Notes under the pieces: model-generated | Told to the model about the DNA's origin: nothing | The model's input: only the letters and a program-made list of their open reading frames with translations | Databases searched by the model: none | Assembly (NCBI GenBank): GCA_016716665.1 | Contig: JADJVH010000007.1 | Span: 62,001 to 126,000 of the forward strand | DNA length: 64,000 bases | Reading direction: 5' to 3' | From: Candidatus Opimibacter iunctus | Lineage (GTDB): Bacteria; Bacteroidota; Bacteroidia; Chitinophagales; Saprospiraceae | Program-made: the position numbers and the translations under genes | In this document: positions 15,259 through 24,066 of the stretch, in pieces | Numbering within the stretch: position 1 is the stretch's first letter | How the letters are laid out: each line of letters begins with the position of its first letter

Positions 15259-16668
15259 ATGGCAAAAGAAATATTGTCCCACTTTACCAGCAAGCCAAAA
15301 TCAATTGCTGAGCGTATCGAGGCAGGGAAAGCCTTACGTGTGAGCCAGCCACTCGCAGGACTTGGAGAATATACACCCCCTGCCAGGCGACAAGATCCTG
15401 TCGCGATTCTTGAGAAGCAGGCAGAGAGCCGCCTGAAAGAACTGGTCCCTATCCGGTATGCCCGCATGTTGGTATCACCATTTGCCTTTCTGAGAGGAGC
15501 TGCCGCGATCATGGCCGCTGATCTGGCAGGCAGTCCAACATCGGGTATGAAAGTGCAGGCTTGTGGCGACTTGCATTTAGCCAATTTTGGTGTCTTTGCT
15601 TCTGCGGAGCGCAAACTGATTTTTGGCATCAATGATTTTGACGAGACTCTACCGGGGCCATGGGAATGGGATCTCAAGCGCCTGGTGGCGAGCATTGTGG
15701 TCGGTTTTAGATTCCTCGGTGCGGATGAGGAGGTTTGTGCAGCAGCAGTAAAAGCTGCAGTCAAATCATACCGTAAGCATCTGAAACAATATGCCCACAT
15801 GGGACATCTCGAGACGTGGTATTCCACGATGACAGAAAAGGAAATCCTCAGGTCTTTGCCTGACGACGCCCGAAAGGCCTTGAAAAAAATTACGGACAAG
15901 GCAAGAGAACGAACACACATGCAGGTTTTGGACAAGCTCACCGATATCGTGGATGATAAGTATCGGTTGAAAGTGAATGCACCATTTATCGTTCGCGAGA
16001 AGCACTCTCAGCAGGGTCGACCGATCATGGAGGCTCTGGGTCTCGTGCTAGAGTCTTATATCAAATCCCTGGCCGATGATCGCCGCGCGCTGCTGGAACA
16101 GTATCGCATCGTCGATGTGGCTCGTAAGGTGGTTGGCGTCGGAAGTGTAGGTACACGATGCTGGATCATCTTCCTGGCTGGAACGAGAGGAGGAGACCCG
16201 TTGTTCCTTCAGGTGAAAGAGGCACAACCCTCTGTACTCGCTCCGTATGCCGGTAAGTCAAAGTATACCATGCATGGCCAGCGTGTGGTCTCAGGCCAAC
16301 GGCTGATACAAGGCGCACCGGATATCTTCCTTCTTGGATGGGGGGAGTTGGATGGAATCCATTTTTATATCCGTCAACTAAGGGATATGAAAGGTGGTGT
16401 CGAGTTTGACGAAAAAAATTTTAATCCGGACAATGGCATAGCCTACTGTAAACTCTGTGCCTGGGCGACAGCATTGGCACATGCCAAGTCAGGTGATGCG
16501 GCAATGCTTCATGGTTATGTGGGCAAGCATGATACCCTGGACAAGGCCATGGTCAGATTTGCCTTTAGTTATGCAGCGCAAAATGAGCAAGACTATAATG
16601 CTTTGGTTGCTGCAGCAAAGAGTAAACGGGTCAAGGTGGCTAAAGCTGAGCCAATGGTTGCAGAGTGA
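15259..16668 (+). CDS. DUF2252 family protein (kinase-like fold)
   Basis: 469 residues, cytosolic. Diagnostic DUF2252 motifs are present: PIRYARMLVSPFAFLRGAA, C-G-D-L-H-L-A-N-F-G (about residues 101-110), I-N-D-F-D-E-T-L-P-G-P-W-E-W-D-L-K-R, and VGVGSVGTRCW farther on. The D-L-H-x-x-N-F-G and N-D-F-D-E motifs resemble the catalytic loop and metal-binding aspartate of protein-kinase-like/aminoglycoside-phosphotransferase folds, so ATP-dependent phosphotransfer is plausible but unproven. Last gene of the co-directional locus starting at 11444; the 127-bp gap before it may hold its own promoter. Confidence 0.9.
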   Translation: MAKEILSHFTSKPKSIAERIEAGKALRVSQPLAGLGEYTPPARRQDPVAILEKQAESRLKELVPIRYARMLVSPFAFLRGAAAIMAADLAGSPTSGMKVQACGDLHLANFGVFASAERKLIFGINDFDETLPGPWEWDLKRLVASIVVGFRFLGADEEVCAAAVKAAVKSYRKHLKQYAHMGHLETWYSTMTEKEILRSLPDDARKALKKITDKARERTHMQVLDKLTDIVDDKYRLKVNAPFIVREKHSQQGRPIMEALGLVLESYIKSLADDRRALLEQYRIVDVARKVVGVGSVGTRCWIIFLAGTRGGDPLFLQVKEAQPSVLAPYAGKSKYTMHGQRVVSGQRLIQGAPDIFLLGWGELDGIHFYIRQLRDMKGGVEFDEKNFNPDNGIAYCKLCAWATALAHAKSGDAAMLHGYVGKHDTLDKAMVRFAFSYAAQNEQDYNALVAAAKSKRVKVAKAEPMVAE

Positions 16669-16871
16669 AATAAAATAGAGCTTTAAATTAATTTGTTAAT
16701 TTGTTAACAGCTTTATGCGATTAAATTCTTTTTCACTTTTTATTTAATCGGTAGGTGAGCGTAGTTGAACTATCTTGCTTGGTCTTCGCTCAGCACATCA
16801 CTTCTCACTTCTAACTCCTCACTCTTCACTTTTCACTTTTCATTCTTCACTTTTCATTCTTCACTTAAAAT
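16669..16871. repeat. Intergenic low-complexity TTCACTTTTCA tract and interspersed repeat
   Basis: About 16753-16800 has TGAGCGTAGTTGAAC...CTTCGCTCAGCAC, a degenerate inverted form of the GCTGAGCGTAGTCGAAG sequence at 5590. 16800-16867 is a run of TTCACTTTTCATTCTTCAC-type units reaching to the start of the MarC gene. No gene is seen. The tract is the reverse complement in character of the AAAGTGAA tracts at 5560-5620 and 47528-47570. Confidence 0.7.
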
Positions 16872-17480
16872 ATGCAAGATCTCCAACAAATCTTCACCTT
16901 CCTCTTCCTGATGCTAGGTCCCTTTAAGATCATCGGGCCATTTGCAAAGATGACACAACAGGCAACTCCGCAACTGGTGCGACAACTGGCGACACGAGCG
17001 ATACTTTTTTCTATCCTTGCAGTGCTGATAGCAGCTGTGATGGGCGAAAAGATGCTAGGCAATTTTGGCATCCCGATCCCTGTCCTTGCACTGGCAGGAG
17101 GGCTCATCCTTTTCCTGGTGGCGCTATCGAATGTGATACAACAATTTGATCCCCCAGAAAATCACCTTGAGCAGCCAGCACCTAACTTGATGATGGCGTT
17201 AAGCCCACTTGCATTTCCGACGATCATCACCCCTTATGGGATTGCAGCAGTGATCGTCTTTATGATCATCAGTCCGGACCTCAACACCCAATTGAAGATA
17301 GGCGCTATGGTCATAGGGATCATGCTGCTCAACCTTGTGGTCATGTTGCTCACCCGGCATATCGGAAAATTCCTCTTTCTCTTCCTCTCTATCGTGGGAT
17401 CAGTGCTGGGAGTTATTCAGGTTGCCCTGGGATTGATGATCATCATCAACCAGGTGAAGACAATATTTGGGCTGGTCTAA
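16872..17480 (+). CDS. MarC family integral membrane protein
   Basis: 202 residues and six predicted membrane helices. The family hallmarks are the N-terminal LFLMLGPFKIIGPFAKMT segment, G-I-P-I-P-V-L-A-L-A-G-G-L-I-L-F, and A-F-P-T-I-I-T-P-Y-G-I (about residues 117-127). MarC/NAAT proteins are inner-membrane proteins once linked to multiple antibiotic resistance, with no firmly established transport substrate in most bacteria. The gene stands alone, with the GH13 gene 12 bp downstream, so the two may be cotranscribed. Confidence 0.9.
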   Translation: MQDLQQIFTFLFLMLGPFKIIGPFAKMTQQATPQLVRQLATRAILFSILAVLIAAVMGEKMLGNFGIPIPVLALAGGLILFLVALSNVIQQFDPPENHLEQPAPNLMMALSPLAFPTIITPYGIAAVIVFMIISPDLNTQLKIGAMVIGIMLLNLVVMLLTRHIGKFLFLFLSIVGSVLGVIQVALGLMIIINQVKTIFGLV

Positions 17481-17492
17481 CAAGAGCGTTAA

Positions 17493-18968
17493 ATGAAAAG
17501 TATAAAGTATCCATCGCTCTTCCAGGTCAATACAAGGGTATGGCTGAGTGAGTTATCTGTTCCATTAGCGAGGAGGGCAACACTCGATGATATTCCTGAT
17601 CATGCACTGGATGTATTTAAAGAGAAGGGATTTGACTGGATATGGATGCTGAGTGTGTGGATGACCGGGCCAAATGGGCAAGCCATTTCTCGCTCGCGTC
17701 CGGAGTGGAGACGGGAGTTTGAAGAGACATTGCCTGACCTGCATGAAGAGGATATCGAAGGGTCGGGATTTGCCATCGCAGATTATCATGTGCATACTGA
17801 TCTTGGCGGTGATGCTGCACTGCAGCGGCTTCGGGAGAGATTAAATACACGTGGCCTTAAACTGATGCTTGATTTTGTCCCCAATCACATGGGGCCGGAT
17901 CATCCGTGGGTGCATGAGCATCCGGAGTATTTTGTATCCGGCACTGCGCGGGATATTGAAGTCAATCCAGACAACTATACTCGCGTCAGGAGTGAAGGAG
18001 GTGAGTGTATACTGGCGTATGGCCGTGATCCTTACTTTGGCGGATGGCCTGATACCTTGCAGCTTGATTACAGTCAGCCATCAGTCATCCATGCCATGCA
18101 ACAAGAGTTGCTGCGCATCTCCGGACAATGTGATGGACTCAGATGTGATATGGCGATGCTCATCCTGCCTGAAGTATTTTACAAGACATGGGGTAAGAGT
18201 GCGCAGTCCTTCTGGCCCGATGCCATTGACGCAGTGCGTGGGCAGTATCCTGACTTTTGCTTTATGGCGGAGGTATATTGGGATATGGAGTGGGCCTTGC
18301 AGCAGCAGGGGTTTGACTATGCCTATGACAAGCGACTCTATGACCGGTTGTGTGCAGGGCATGCGGCACAGGTGCGGGAGCATTTTAAGGCTGAGCCGAA
18401 GTATCAGGATAAGCTGGCGCGATTTCTGGAAAACCATGATGAGGCACGCATTGCTGCGATACTGGAGCGCGGGCAACATGAAGCTGCAGCAGTGGTCACA
18501 TATTTTTCTCCGGGCCTACGGTTTTTTCACCAGGGGCAATTGGACGGAAAGCAAAAGCGCATCTCACCACATCTCATCAGAGGGCCGCACGAAGAGCCGG
18601 ATGCTGCACTGCAGAAATTTTATACATCATTGCTAACTGTCATGCAACGGCCTGTCTTCAGGCAAGGAACATGGCAGTTGCTCGAATGTACTTCCGCCTG
18701 GGATGGCAATCCATCCTGGGAGGATTTTATCGCCTTTGCATGGCAGGGGCGGGACAGGGAACTGGTCCTGGTGGTCATCAACTATGCACCACATGATGGA
18801 CAATGTTATCTCCGGATGCCGGTCACCGAGCGAGCCTTTGGGCAGTGGCAACTTCATGATCTCATGAGTGGTGTGACCTATGACCGTAATGGAAATGATT
18901 TGTTGTCTAAAGGGCTTTACCTGGGGATGGGCGCATGGCAGTACCATGTCTTTGAGGTGAGTAAGTAG
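17493..18968 (+). CDS. GH13 alpha-amylase family enzyme
   Basis: 491 residues, no signal peptide, hence cytosolic. All four GH13 regions are visible: DFVPNH (127-132), GLRCDMAML with nucleophile Asp219, MAEVYWD with acid/base Glu260, and ENHDE with His315-Asp316. A C-terminal beta domain follows (about 400-490). The N-terminus FQVNTRVWL is the usual start of the TIM barrel in sucrose/trehalose/oligosaccharide-type GH13 enzymes. Likely role: alpha-glucan or alpha-glucoside hydrolysis or transfer inside the cell. The exact subfamily cannot be read from motifs. Confidence 0.92.
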   Translation: MKSIKYPSLFQVNTRVWLSELSVPLARRATLDDIPDHALDVFKEKGFDWIWMLSVWMTGPNGQAISRSRPEWRREFEETLPDLHEEDIEGSGFAIADYHVHTDLGGDAALQRLRERLNTRGLKLMLDFVPNHMGPDHPWVHEHPEYFVSGTARDIEVNPDNYTRVRSEGGECILAYGRDPYFGGWPDTLQLDYSQPSVIHAMQQELLRISGQCDGLRCDMAMLILPEVFYKTWGKSAQSFWPDAIDAVRGQYPDFCFMAEVYWDMEWALQQQGFDYAYDKRLYDRLCAGHAAQVREHFKAEPKYQDKLARFLENHDEARIAAILERGQHEAAAVVTYFSPGLRFFHQGQLDGKQKRISPHLIRGPHEEPDAALQKFYTSLLTVMQRPVFRQGTWQLLECTSAWDGNPSWEDFIAFAWQGRDRELVLVVINYAPHDGQCYLRMPVTERAFGQWQLHDLMSGVTYDRNGNDLLSKGLYLGMGAWQYHVFEVSK

Positions 18969-19032
18969 TATCTTGAAGGGAATTCCGATCTTGGAATTTC
19001 CGAATGCAACGATTTGTTGAAAGCCTTGTACT

Positions 19033-19446
19033 ATGAAATATTGTGGCATTGAGTTGAAAGGTGATGAGGCCAGAGTCATTGGTGTGGAGGTAAAAGGAGA
19101 TAGTTATACGGTCACTTCCTTAGCGGTTGACAGATTTAAGATCAAGGACCCATCCAGCCAGCAGGAAATGCAATCTTTTGCCAATGCCTTTCAGCTATTC
19201 CTGTCGAAGGGTCATTTTGATGCGATAGGCATCAAGGGCAGGATGACAAAGGGCAGGTTTGCCGGAGGATCCACCTCTTTCAAGATGGAAGGTATCATCC
19301 AGTGTATGCCGTTTACTGTTACGATCATCAACCCGGCAACCATAAGGTCCAAGTTAAAAGACACGGAAATAAACCTGGCCGGTTGTAAGGAGCATCAGAT
19401 AGAAGCTCTAAAGGTGATCATGACCATGATGGTTTTGAAAGTGTGA
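19033..19446 (+). CDS. DUF3010 family protein
   Basis: 137 residues, soluble. The N-terminus MKYCGIELKGDEARVIGVEV and the central I-K-G-R-M-T-K-G-R-F-A-G-G-S-T-S-F-K-M-E-G-I-I-Q match the DUF3010 family. It looks like an RNase H-like fold (G-I-E-x-K-G strand at the start), but the acidic metal ligands typical of nucleases are not obvious. No operon context: a 284-bp gap follows, with no gene seen. Confidence 0.75.
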   Translation: MKYCGIELKGDEARVIGVEVKGDSYTVTSLAVDRFKIKDPSSQQEMQSFANAFQLFLSKGHFDAIGIKGRMTKGRFAGGSTSFKMEGIIQCMPFTVTIINPATIRSKLKDTEINLAGCKEHQIEALKVIMTMMVLKV

Positions 19447-19729
19447 TAATGTGTGAATGATGTAACAATTCTGAAAATAGTGTAACACTTTTCCTTTTAT
19501 ATCCTTGCACCTTTGTTGTGCATCTCTCTCAAGAATAATCTGTTTAGTGGTGCCTTTACCGATTTGTCAGATTGGCGTAATGGGCATCGGGAACATAGGA
19601 ATTTTCCAATCTTCTTTCTATAGCCAACGAAATGGCAGACGAGCCTGTAACCCGTTGATCGGTGGGCTTCCACTGAATGGATGATTTCTAAAGTGAAATG
19701 ATGTATACGTTAAAAATGGATATGACCCG

Positions 19730-20449
19730 TTGAAAGAACTCGAAGATTATAGTTGGTTTCCTTCCGTTTTGAGAAATGGTCAAACGGAGTTCATTGGATT
19801 TATAGTCTCCGGCTTCAATGTTTATGAAGGTTTTGTAACCTACCTGGAAGCATTAGCACTGCCCCGGCGACCTATGACCGATCTCTGCTCAGGGAGCGGT
19901 GAGCCTGCTGTAAGTATTTTCAGCAAGTGTAATTGTTTCACCAGCCTGTCACTAAGCGACAAGTATCCCAATGTGTCCCGATATGAGGATGAGCGAATCA
20001 CTTATGATGGACGGGCTACTGATGTCCTGAATTTGAAATTTAAACAGGATAGGTATTACACGATGTTCAATGCTTTCCATCATTTCAGCGATGAGGAGAA
20101 AACAAGGATTGTTGAGCAAATTCAGCAGTCGGGTTCTGGGGCCTTTATCGTGGAGATCCTCGAGCCAACAATAATTTGCCTTTTGAAAGTAATCTTTACC
20201 ACCACCATTGGCAGTTTACTCCTGGCCCCGTTTATCAGGCCCTTCTCCTTAAGGCGCTTGTTCTTTACTTATATCCTTCCGGTCAATGTGCTGGCTATCA
20301 CCTATGATGGCATACTGTCAGTATTAAAATCCCGTTCGGTAGAGCAATATCAATCCTTGTTTTCCACGAGCGTAGAGGGTATCAAAGTCTTTCGGCTCAA
20401 GAGTACGTGGAGTCATCTTGTCGTCATACAGATTGATCCCCGGATATGA
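19730..20449 (+). CDS. Class I SAM-dependent methyltransferase-like protein
   Basis: 239 residues as read from a TTG. The SAM-binding motif I is M-T-D-L-C-S-G-S-G-E-P-A (about residues 49-60), followed by L-S-D-K-Y-P, an aspartate-ending strand, and N-A-F-H-H-F as post-motif. The C-terminal half has two hydrophobic stretches (about 145-165 and 178-195), suggesting membrane association. An ATG-initiated short frame (19698 or 19701, MYTLKMDMTR) ends exactly where this frame begins, so a lost base near 19730 probably hides the true ATG start. It overlaps the UbiA gene by 4 bp; a methylation step on the prenylated product is a reasonable inference. Confidence 0.75.
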   Translation: MKELEDYSWFPSVLRNGQTEFIGFIVSGFNVYEGFVTYLEALALPRRPMTDLCSGSGEPAVSIFSKCNCFTSLSLSDKYPNVSRYEDERITYDGRATDVLNLKFKQDRYYTMFNAFHHFSDEEKTRIVEQIQQSGSGAFIVEILEPTIICLLKVIFTTTIGSLLLAPFIRPFSLRRLFFTYILPVNVLAITYDGILSVLKSRSVEQYQSLFSTSVEGIKVFRLKSTWSHLVVIQIDPRI

Positions 20450-21354
20450 ACCCACTTCTCACCCTTTGGAAATTCAGCAGGCCACATACGATCATCGGCA
20501 GTGTGATAGGAATCCTCACGTTATATTTTATTGTGTGTGAGTACCAGACATTACAATGTGTTTCCTACCTGGTAATGGCATTGAGCATTGGTATCTCCTG
20601 TAACGTTTTCATTGTTGGCATCAATCAGATAGCCGATGTGGATATTGACCGGATCAATAAGCCAAACCTGCCCATCCCGGCAGGCGCATTAAATGTGCGG
20701 CAGGCATGGGGCATTGTGCGTATAGCTTTATTGCTCAGTCTGGCCATGGCCTTATATGTGTCTCCTTATCTCTTCGGCATCATTGCATTGTCTGCCACCA
20801 TCGGCTGGGCGTATTCGATGCCCCCTCTTTATCTCAAGAGGCACCATTTCACGGCAGCATTGTGCATCACCACTGTGCGCGGTGTACTGCTCAATGCAGG
20901 AGGTTTCCTGGTATTTAATTACCTGGTCAATGGCTCCATGGAGATGCCGCAGAATGTAAAAATTCTAACCCTGTTTATCATTGCATTCAGCATCGTCATT
21001 TCGTGGTTCAAGGACCTGGCAGATATCGAAGGTGATTCCAGATATAATATTAAAACCTTCGCTATCCAGTATTCACCCAAAGCCGCATTGATAGCTGGCC
21101 ATCTGGTGGTTGGATTGGCTTATCTATTTACCATCTTCCTGAAGGCAGTTGATTTCTTTGCGGCGCAAAGCCCATCCATTGAAACCATCATTCTCCTTTC
21201 AGGGCATTGTATCCTTTTTGTGCTCTTTATCATCAATGCATTCACTATTCGGCTGGGTGATCACCGGTCCACTGAGAAGTTCTACAAGCGATTCTGGTGG
21301 TTCTTCTTTGCGGAATATGTGTTGTATTTGTTGGCTTATATAGTGAAATATTAA
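20446..21354 (+). CDS. UbiA-family prenyltransferase (homogentisate-prenyltransferase-like)
   Basis: 302 residues with about eight or nine membrane helices. The first Asp-rich motif is N-Q-I-A-D-V-D-I-D-R-I-N-K-P-N-L-P-I-P-A-G (about 63-83), the form seen in homogentisate phytyl/prenyltransferases. The second is W-F-K-D-L-A-D-I-E-G-D (about 187-197). These bind Mg-diphosphate. The family attaches a polyprenyl chain to an aromatic or other acceptor to make tocopherol-, quinone-, chlorophyll- or heme O-type lipids. Translationally coupled to the methyltransferase just upstream. The acceptor cannot be fixed from the sequence. Confidence 0.88.
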   Translation: MNPLLTLWKFSRPHTIIGSVIGILTLYFIVCEYQTLQCVSYLVMALSIGISCNVFIVGINQIADVDIDRINKPNLPIPAGALNVRQAWGIVRIALLLSLAMALYVSPYLFGIIALSATIGWAYSMPPLYLKRHHFTAALCITTVRGVLLNAGGFLVFNYLVNGSMEMPQNVKILTLFIIAFSIVISWFKDLADIEGDSRYNIKTFAIQYSPKAALIAGHLVVGLAYLFTIFLKAVDFFAAQSPSIETIILLSGHCILFVLFIINAFTIRLGDHRSTEKFYKRFWWFFFAEYVLYLLAYIVKY

Positions 21355-21512
21355 CGCAAAATGTAGTTGGTATTTCAATCAGATCCAGAGCTGTCTCAAG
21401 GAGTTTTTTGTAAATTTGAAGATTGGTGGCTTTCGCGCACTTTTTGTGTGTAGCATGATCACCAGAGACTTTTGAGCGACTTTTTGCCTCATTCAAAACA
21501 GAGCCAAACGAA

Positions 21513-23123
21513 ATGAATCCAAGGACCCGGAAAATACTAAAATGGACAGGTGGGATATTGGGTTTCCTCCTGCTGACCCTGGCAGCGGCTGCATTCTATA
21601 TCTGGTCCCGGATGCCGAAGCCGATGGGCAAACCTCCCGTATTGCAGACCGAACTGTTTCAGAAGCCAGACAAAGAGTTTGCTGTGGATGAACGCTTCAT
21701 TTCCAAGTCCGCCACCGAACTGGCAATGATGATCAGGCTTAAGCAGGCTACGTCTCTTGAGATCACCCAGGCGCTCATCCATTATATCAGGAATAACAAT
21801 TACAAGACCAATGCTTTTGTATGGCTCTTTGAAGATGATGCCTTGGAGGCTGCCAAGGCTGCTGATTTGAAAGTTGCCAGCGGCGATTCGCTTGGATCTC
21901 TGCACGGCGTACCTGTATGTATAAAAGAGCAATTCTGGGTAAAAGGGAAACCAAGCACATGGAATTCCTCAACTTTTCAGGGCTTTGTCGCCCCGCGCAA
22001 CGATAAAGTCGTGGAGGCCTGGCTCAATGAAGGTGCTATCATCCTGGGCCTGACTAATGTTCCGAATATGCTGATCGACTTGCAGACGCATGGCGATCTC
22101 TATCCTACGGGGAGCAATCCATATGATACTACACGAACCCCTGGCGGAAGTACGGGCGGAGGTGCAGCAGCAGTGGCATCAGGATTTTGTCCATTGAGCC
22201 TCGGAGGTGATATGGGTGGAAGCATTCGGGTGCCCTCGGGCTACTGCGGGATATATGGATTGAAGACTACAGAGGGCAGCATGGGAAAGGATTATGGTTC
22301 ATCACCCGACACCACCGGCACAGGTAAATACTTTGTTATGGCTGTCGCAGGCCCTATGGCCAGGACTGTGGATGATATCGAACTGGGATGGAACGCTATG
22401 ATCAAGCCCTGGTATGACAACAATAGGTGGCTGGCAGTCGCGAAGGACAAACCTCTGGCACAATACAAAGTGGCTTATCTCGATGAGTGGCATTTCGGAA
22501 GTGATAAGATTCCTATATCGAACACTGTAAAGCAGAAATTGGCCACGTTGGTGGATTCACTAAAAAGCAATGGTATCACTACGGAGTATGCAGAGCCTCC
22601 TTATTTTGCAGAGATGAGGCAGATGCACATGCTCCTGATGGCTTACATGGTATTTGCGCAGCAGCCCTGGGTAATCCGTCAGTTGATCAAGCATGATTTT
22701 GAAAGCAGCACACCACTCAAGATTGATTTGTCGGAAGGGGTAGCTCGAATCGGTGATATCGATAAGGAGGAATACAAAAAGATCCTCCAACGACGTGATG
22801 CACTAAGAGATTCAATGGAACAGTTTTTCAAGACATATGATTTTCTGATCCTCCCTGTTGCACCAGGCCCTGCATTTGTCAAAAACCCGGATCATCTCCC
22901 TATGGATGTTGATGGCGTCAAGATGGAATATTGGGATCACTTTCACTATGCCATGTGCTTTAATGCGACAGGCCATCCAGCACTGACCATCCCGCTTGGA
23001 TTAAATAGTGATGGGCTGCCTGTTGCTGTTCAGGTAGTTGGGCCAATGTTTTCTGAAAAGCGGCTTATTCACTTTGCCAGGATGATTGAGCATTTGCATG
23101 ATGGATATGTCTCTCCAAAGTAA
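21513..23123 (+). CDS. Membrane-anchored amidase (amidase signature family)
   Basis: 536 residues with one N-terminal membrane segment (about 12-32) acting as anchor or uncleaved signal. The complete Ser-cisSer-Lys triad of amidase-signature enzymes is present: Lys138 in V-C-I-K-E-Q, Ser213 in P-G-G-S-T-G-G-G, and nucleophile Ser237 in G-G-D-M-G-G-S-I-R-V-P-S. The spacing between the two serines (24) is the family norm. Such enzymes hydrolyse amides with release of ammonia or amines; this one most likely works outside the inner membrane. Single gene with a 158-bp upstream gap. Confidence 0.92.
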   Translation: MNPRTRKILKWTGGILGFLLLTLAAAAFYIWSRMPKPMGKPPVLQTELFQKPDKEFAVDERFISKSATELAMMIRLKQATSLEITQALIHYIRNNNYKTNAFVWLFEDDALEAAKAADLKVASGDSLGSLHGVPVCIKEQFWVKGKPSTWNSSTFQGFVAPRNDKVVEAWLNEGAIILGLTNVPNMLIDLQTHGDLYPTGSNPYDTTRTPGGSTGGGAAAVASGFCPLSLGGDMGGSIRVPSGYCGIYGLKTTEGSMGKDYGSSPDTTGTGKYFVMAVAGPMARTVDDIELGWNAMIKPWYDNNRWLAVAKDKPLAQYKVAYLDEWHFGSDKIPISNTVKQKLATLVDSLKSNGITTEYAEPPYFAEMRQMHMLLMAYMVFAQQPWVIRQLIKHDFESSTPLKIDLSEGVARIGDIDKEEYKKILQRRDALRDSMEQFFKTYDFLILPVAPGPAFVKNPDHLPMDVDGVKMEYWDHFHYAMCFNATGHPALTIPLGLNSDGLPVAVQVVGPMFSEKRLIHFARMIEHLHDGYVSPK

Positions 23124-23243
23124 GCCGGAAGAAATATCCAACTTAAATTGAAAATGGAATTCTTGAATCATTCAGGAGGTTTTGAAAAGTGAAATTGAAA
23201 TTGGATTACGCCTGGCGTGTGTTAAAAGACACAATGAGCATAT

Positions 23244-24053
23244 ATGAATAACCGATGTATAAATCTTCTGATTTTTCTCATACTTTCTGGTGTTATCTGC
23301 GATGCCCAGACTCCGGATCCGATACCTGCTCATGATAGTCTCCGGATAGTCTCAAGACTATTAGGCGAGACCAGGACCATCAATGTATGGACTCCGCCTG
23401 GATATACGCAGGATGCTGAGCCCTTGCCGGTGATGTATATGCCGGATGGAGGTATTGGCGAGGACTTTCCTCACATAGCCAATACATTGTCAGCCCTCAT
23501 ACAATCAAAGCGTATTCCTTCCATGATCCTGGTCGGTATCGAGAACACCCAGCGCAGAAGAGATCTCACAGGTCCAACGGAAGTGGAGAAAGACAAGAAG
23601 ATCGCTCCTGTCGTGGGTGGGTCAGCCAATTTCAGGGCGTTTATCAGGGAGGAGTTATTTGCCGAGATAAGTCATCGATACCGGATCACTGATGTACGAG
23701 GTATCATCGGCGAATCTGCCGCGGGTCTGTTTATCGTGGAGACTTTGCTGACCGCTCCGGATATGTTCGACTACTACATCGCTATGGATCCATCCCTCTG
23801 GTGGAATGATCATTACCTGGTCAGAAATGCGAATGAGTTACTATCCAGACTTCCTGATGATCAAAAACGATTGTGGTTTGCCGGCTCGGATACAAAGGAC
23901 ATTTCTAAATATACAAGGGCGCTCGCAGAAATACTGGAGGCAGGTCGATATGAACACTTGAAGTGGCAGTACTGTGATGAACCGAAGGAGGAGCATAGTA
24001 CCATTTACCGTGCTACCAAGGAAAAGGCCCTGGTGTGGATGTTTAACCCATAA
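23244..24053 (+). CDS. Secreted alpha/beta-hydrolase esterase (putative esterase family)
   Basis: 269 residues with a signal peptide (hydrophobic 8-20, cleavage near CDAQ). The esterase-D/IroE-like core shows P-V-M-Y-M-P-D-G-G, I-L-V-G-I-E-N, the nucleophile elbow I-G-E-S-A-A-G with Ser158, M-D-P-S-L-W-W-N and a late E-E-H-S with the probable catalytic His. The elbow is G-E-S-A-A rather than the common G-H-S-x-G. A longer paralogue lies at 49130. Substrates of the family include siderophore esters and acylated sugars or phenolics; none can be assigned here. Confidence 0.88.
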   Translation: MNNRCINLLIFLILSGVICDAQTPDPIPAHDSLRIVSRLLGETRTINVWTPPGYTQDAEPLPVMYMPDGGIGEDFPHIANTLSALIQSKRIPSMILVGIENTQRRRDLTGPTEVEKDKKIAPVVGGSANFRAFIREELFAEISHRYRITDVRGIIGESAAGLFIVETLLTAPDMFDYYIAMDPSLWWNDHYLVRNANELLSRLPDDQKRLWFAGSDTKDISKYTRALAEILEAGRYEHLKWQYCDEPKEEHSTIYRATKEKALVWMFNP

Positions 24054-24066
24054 GTCAATCACTACA

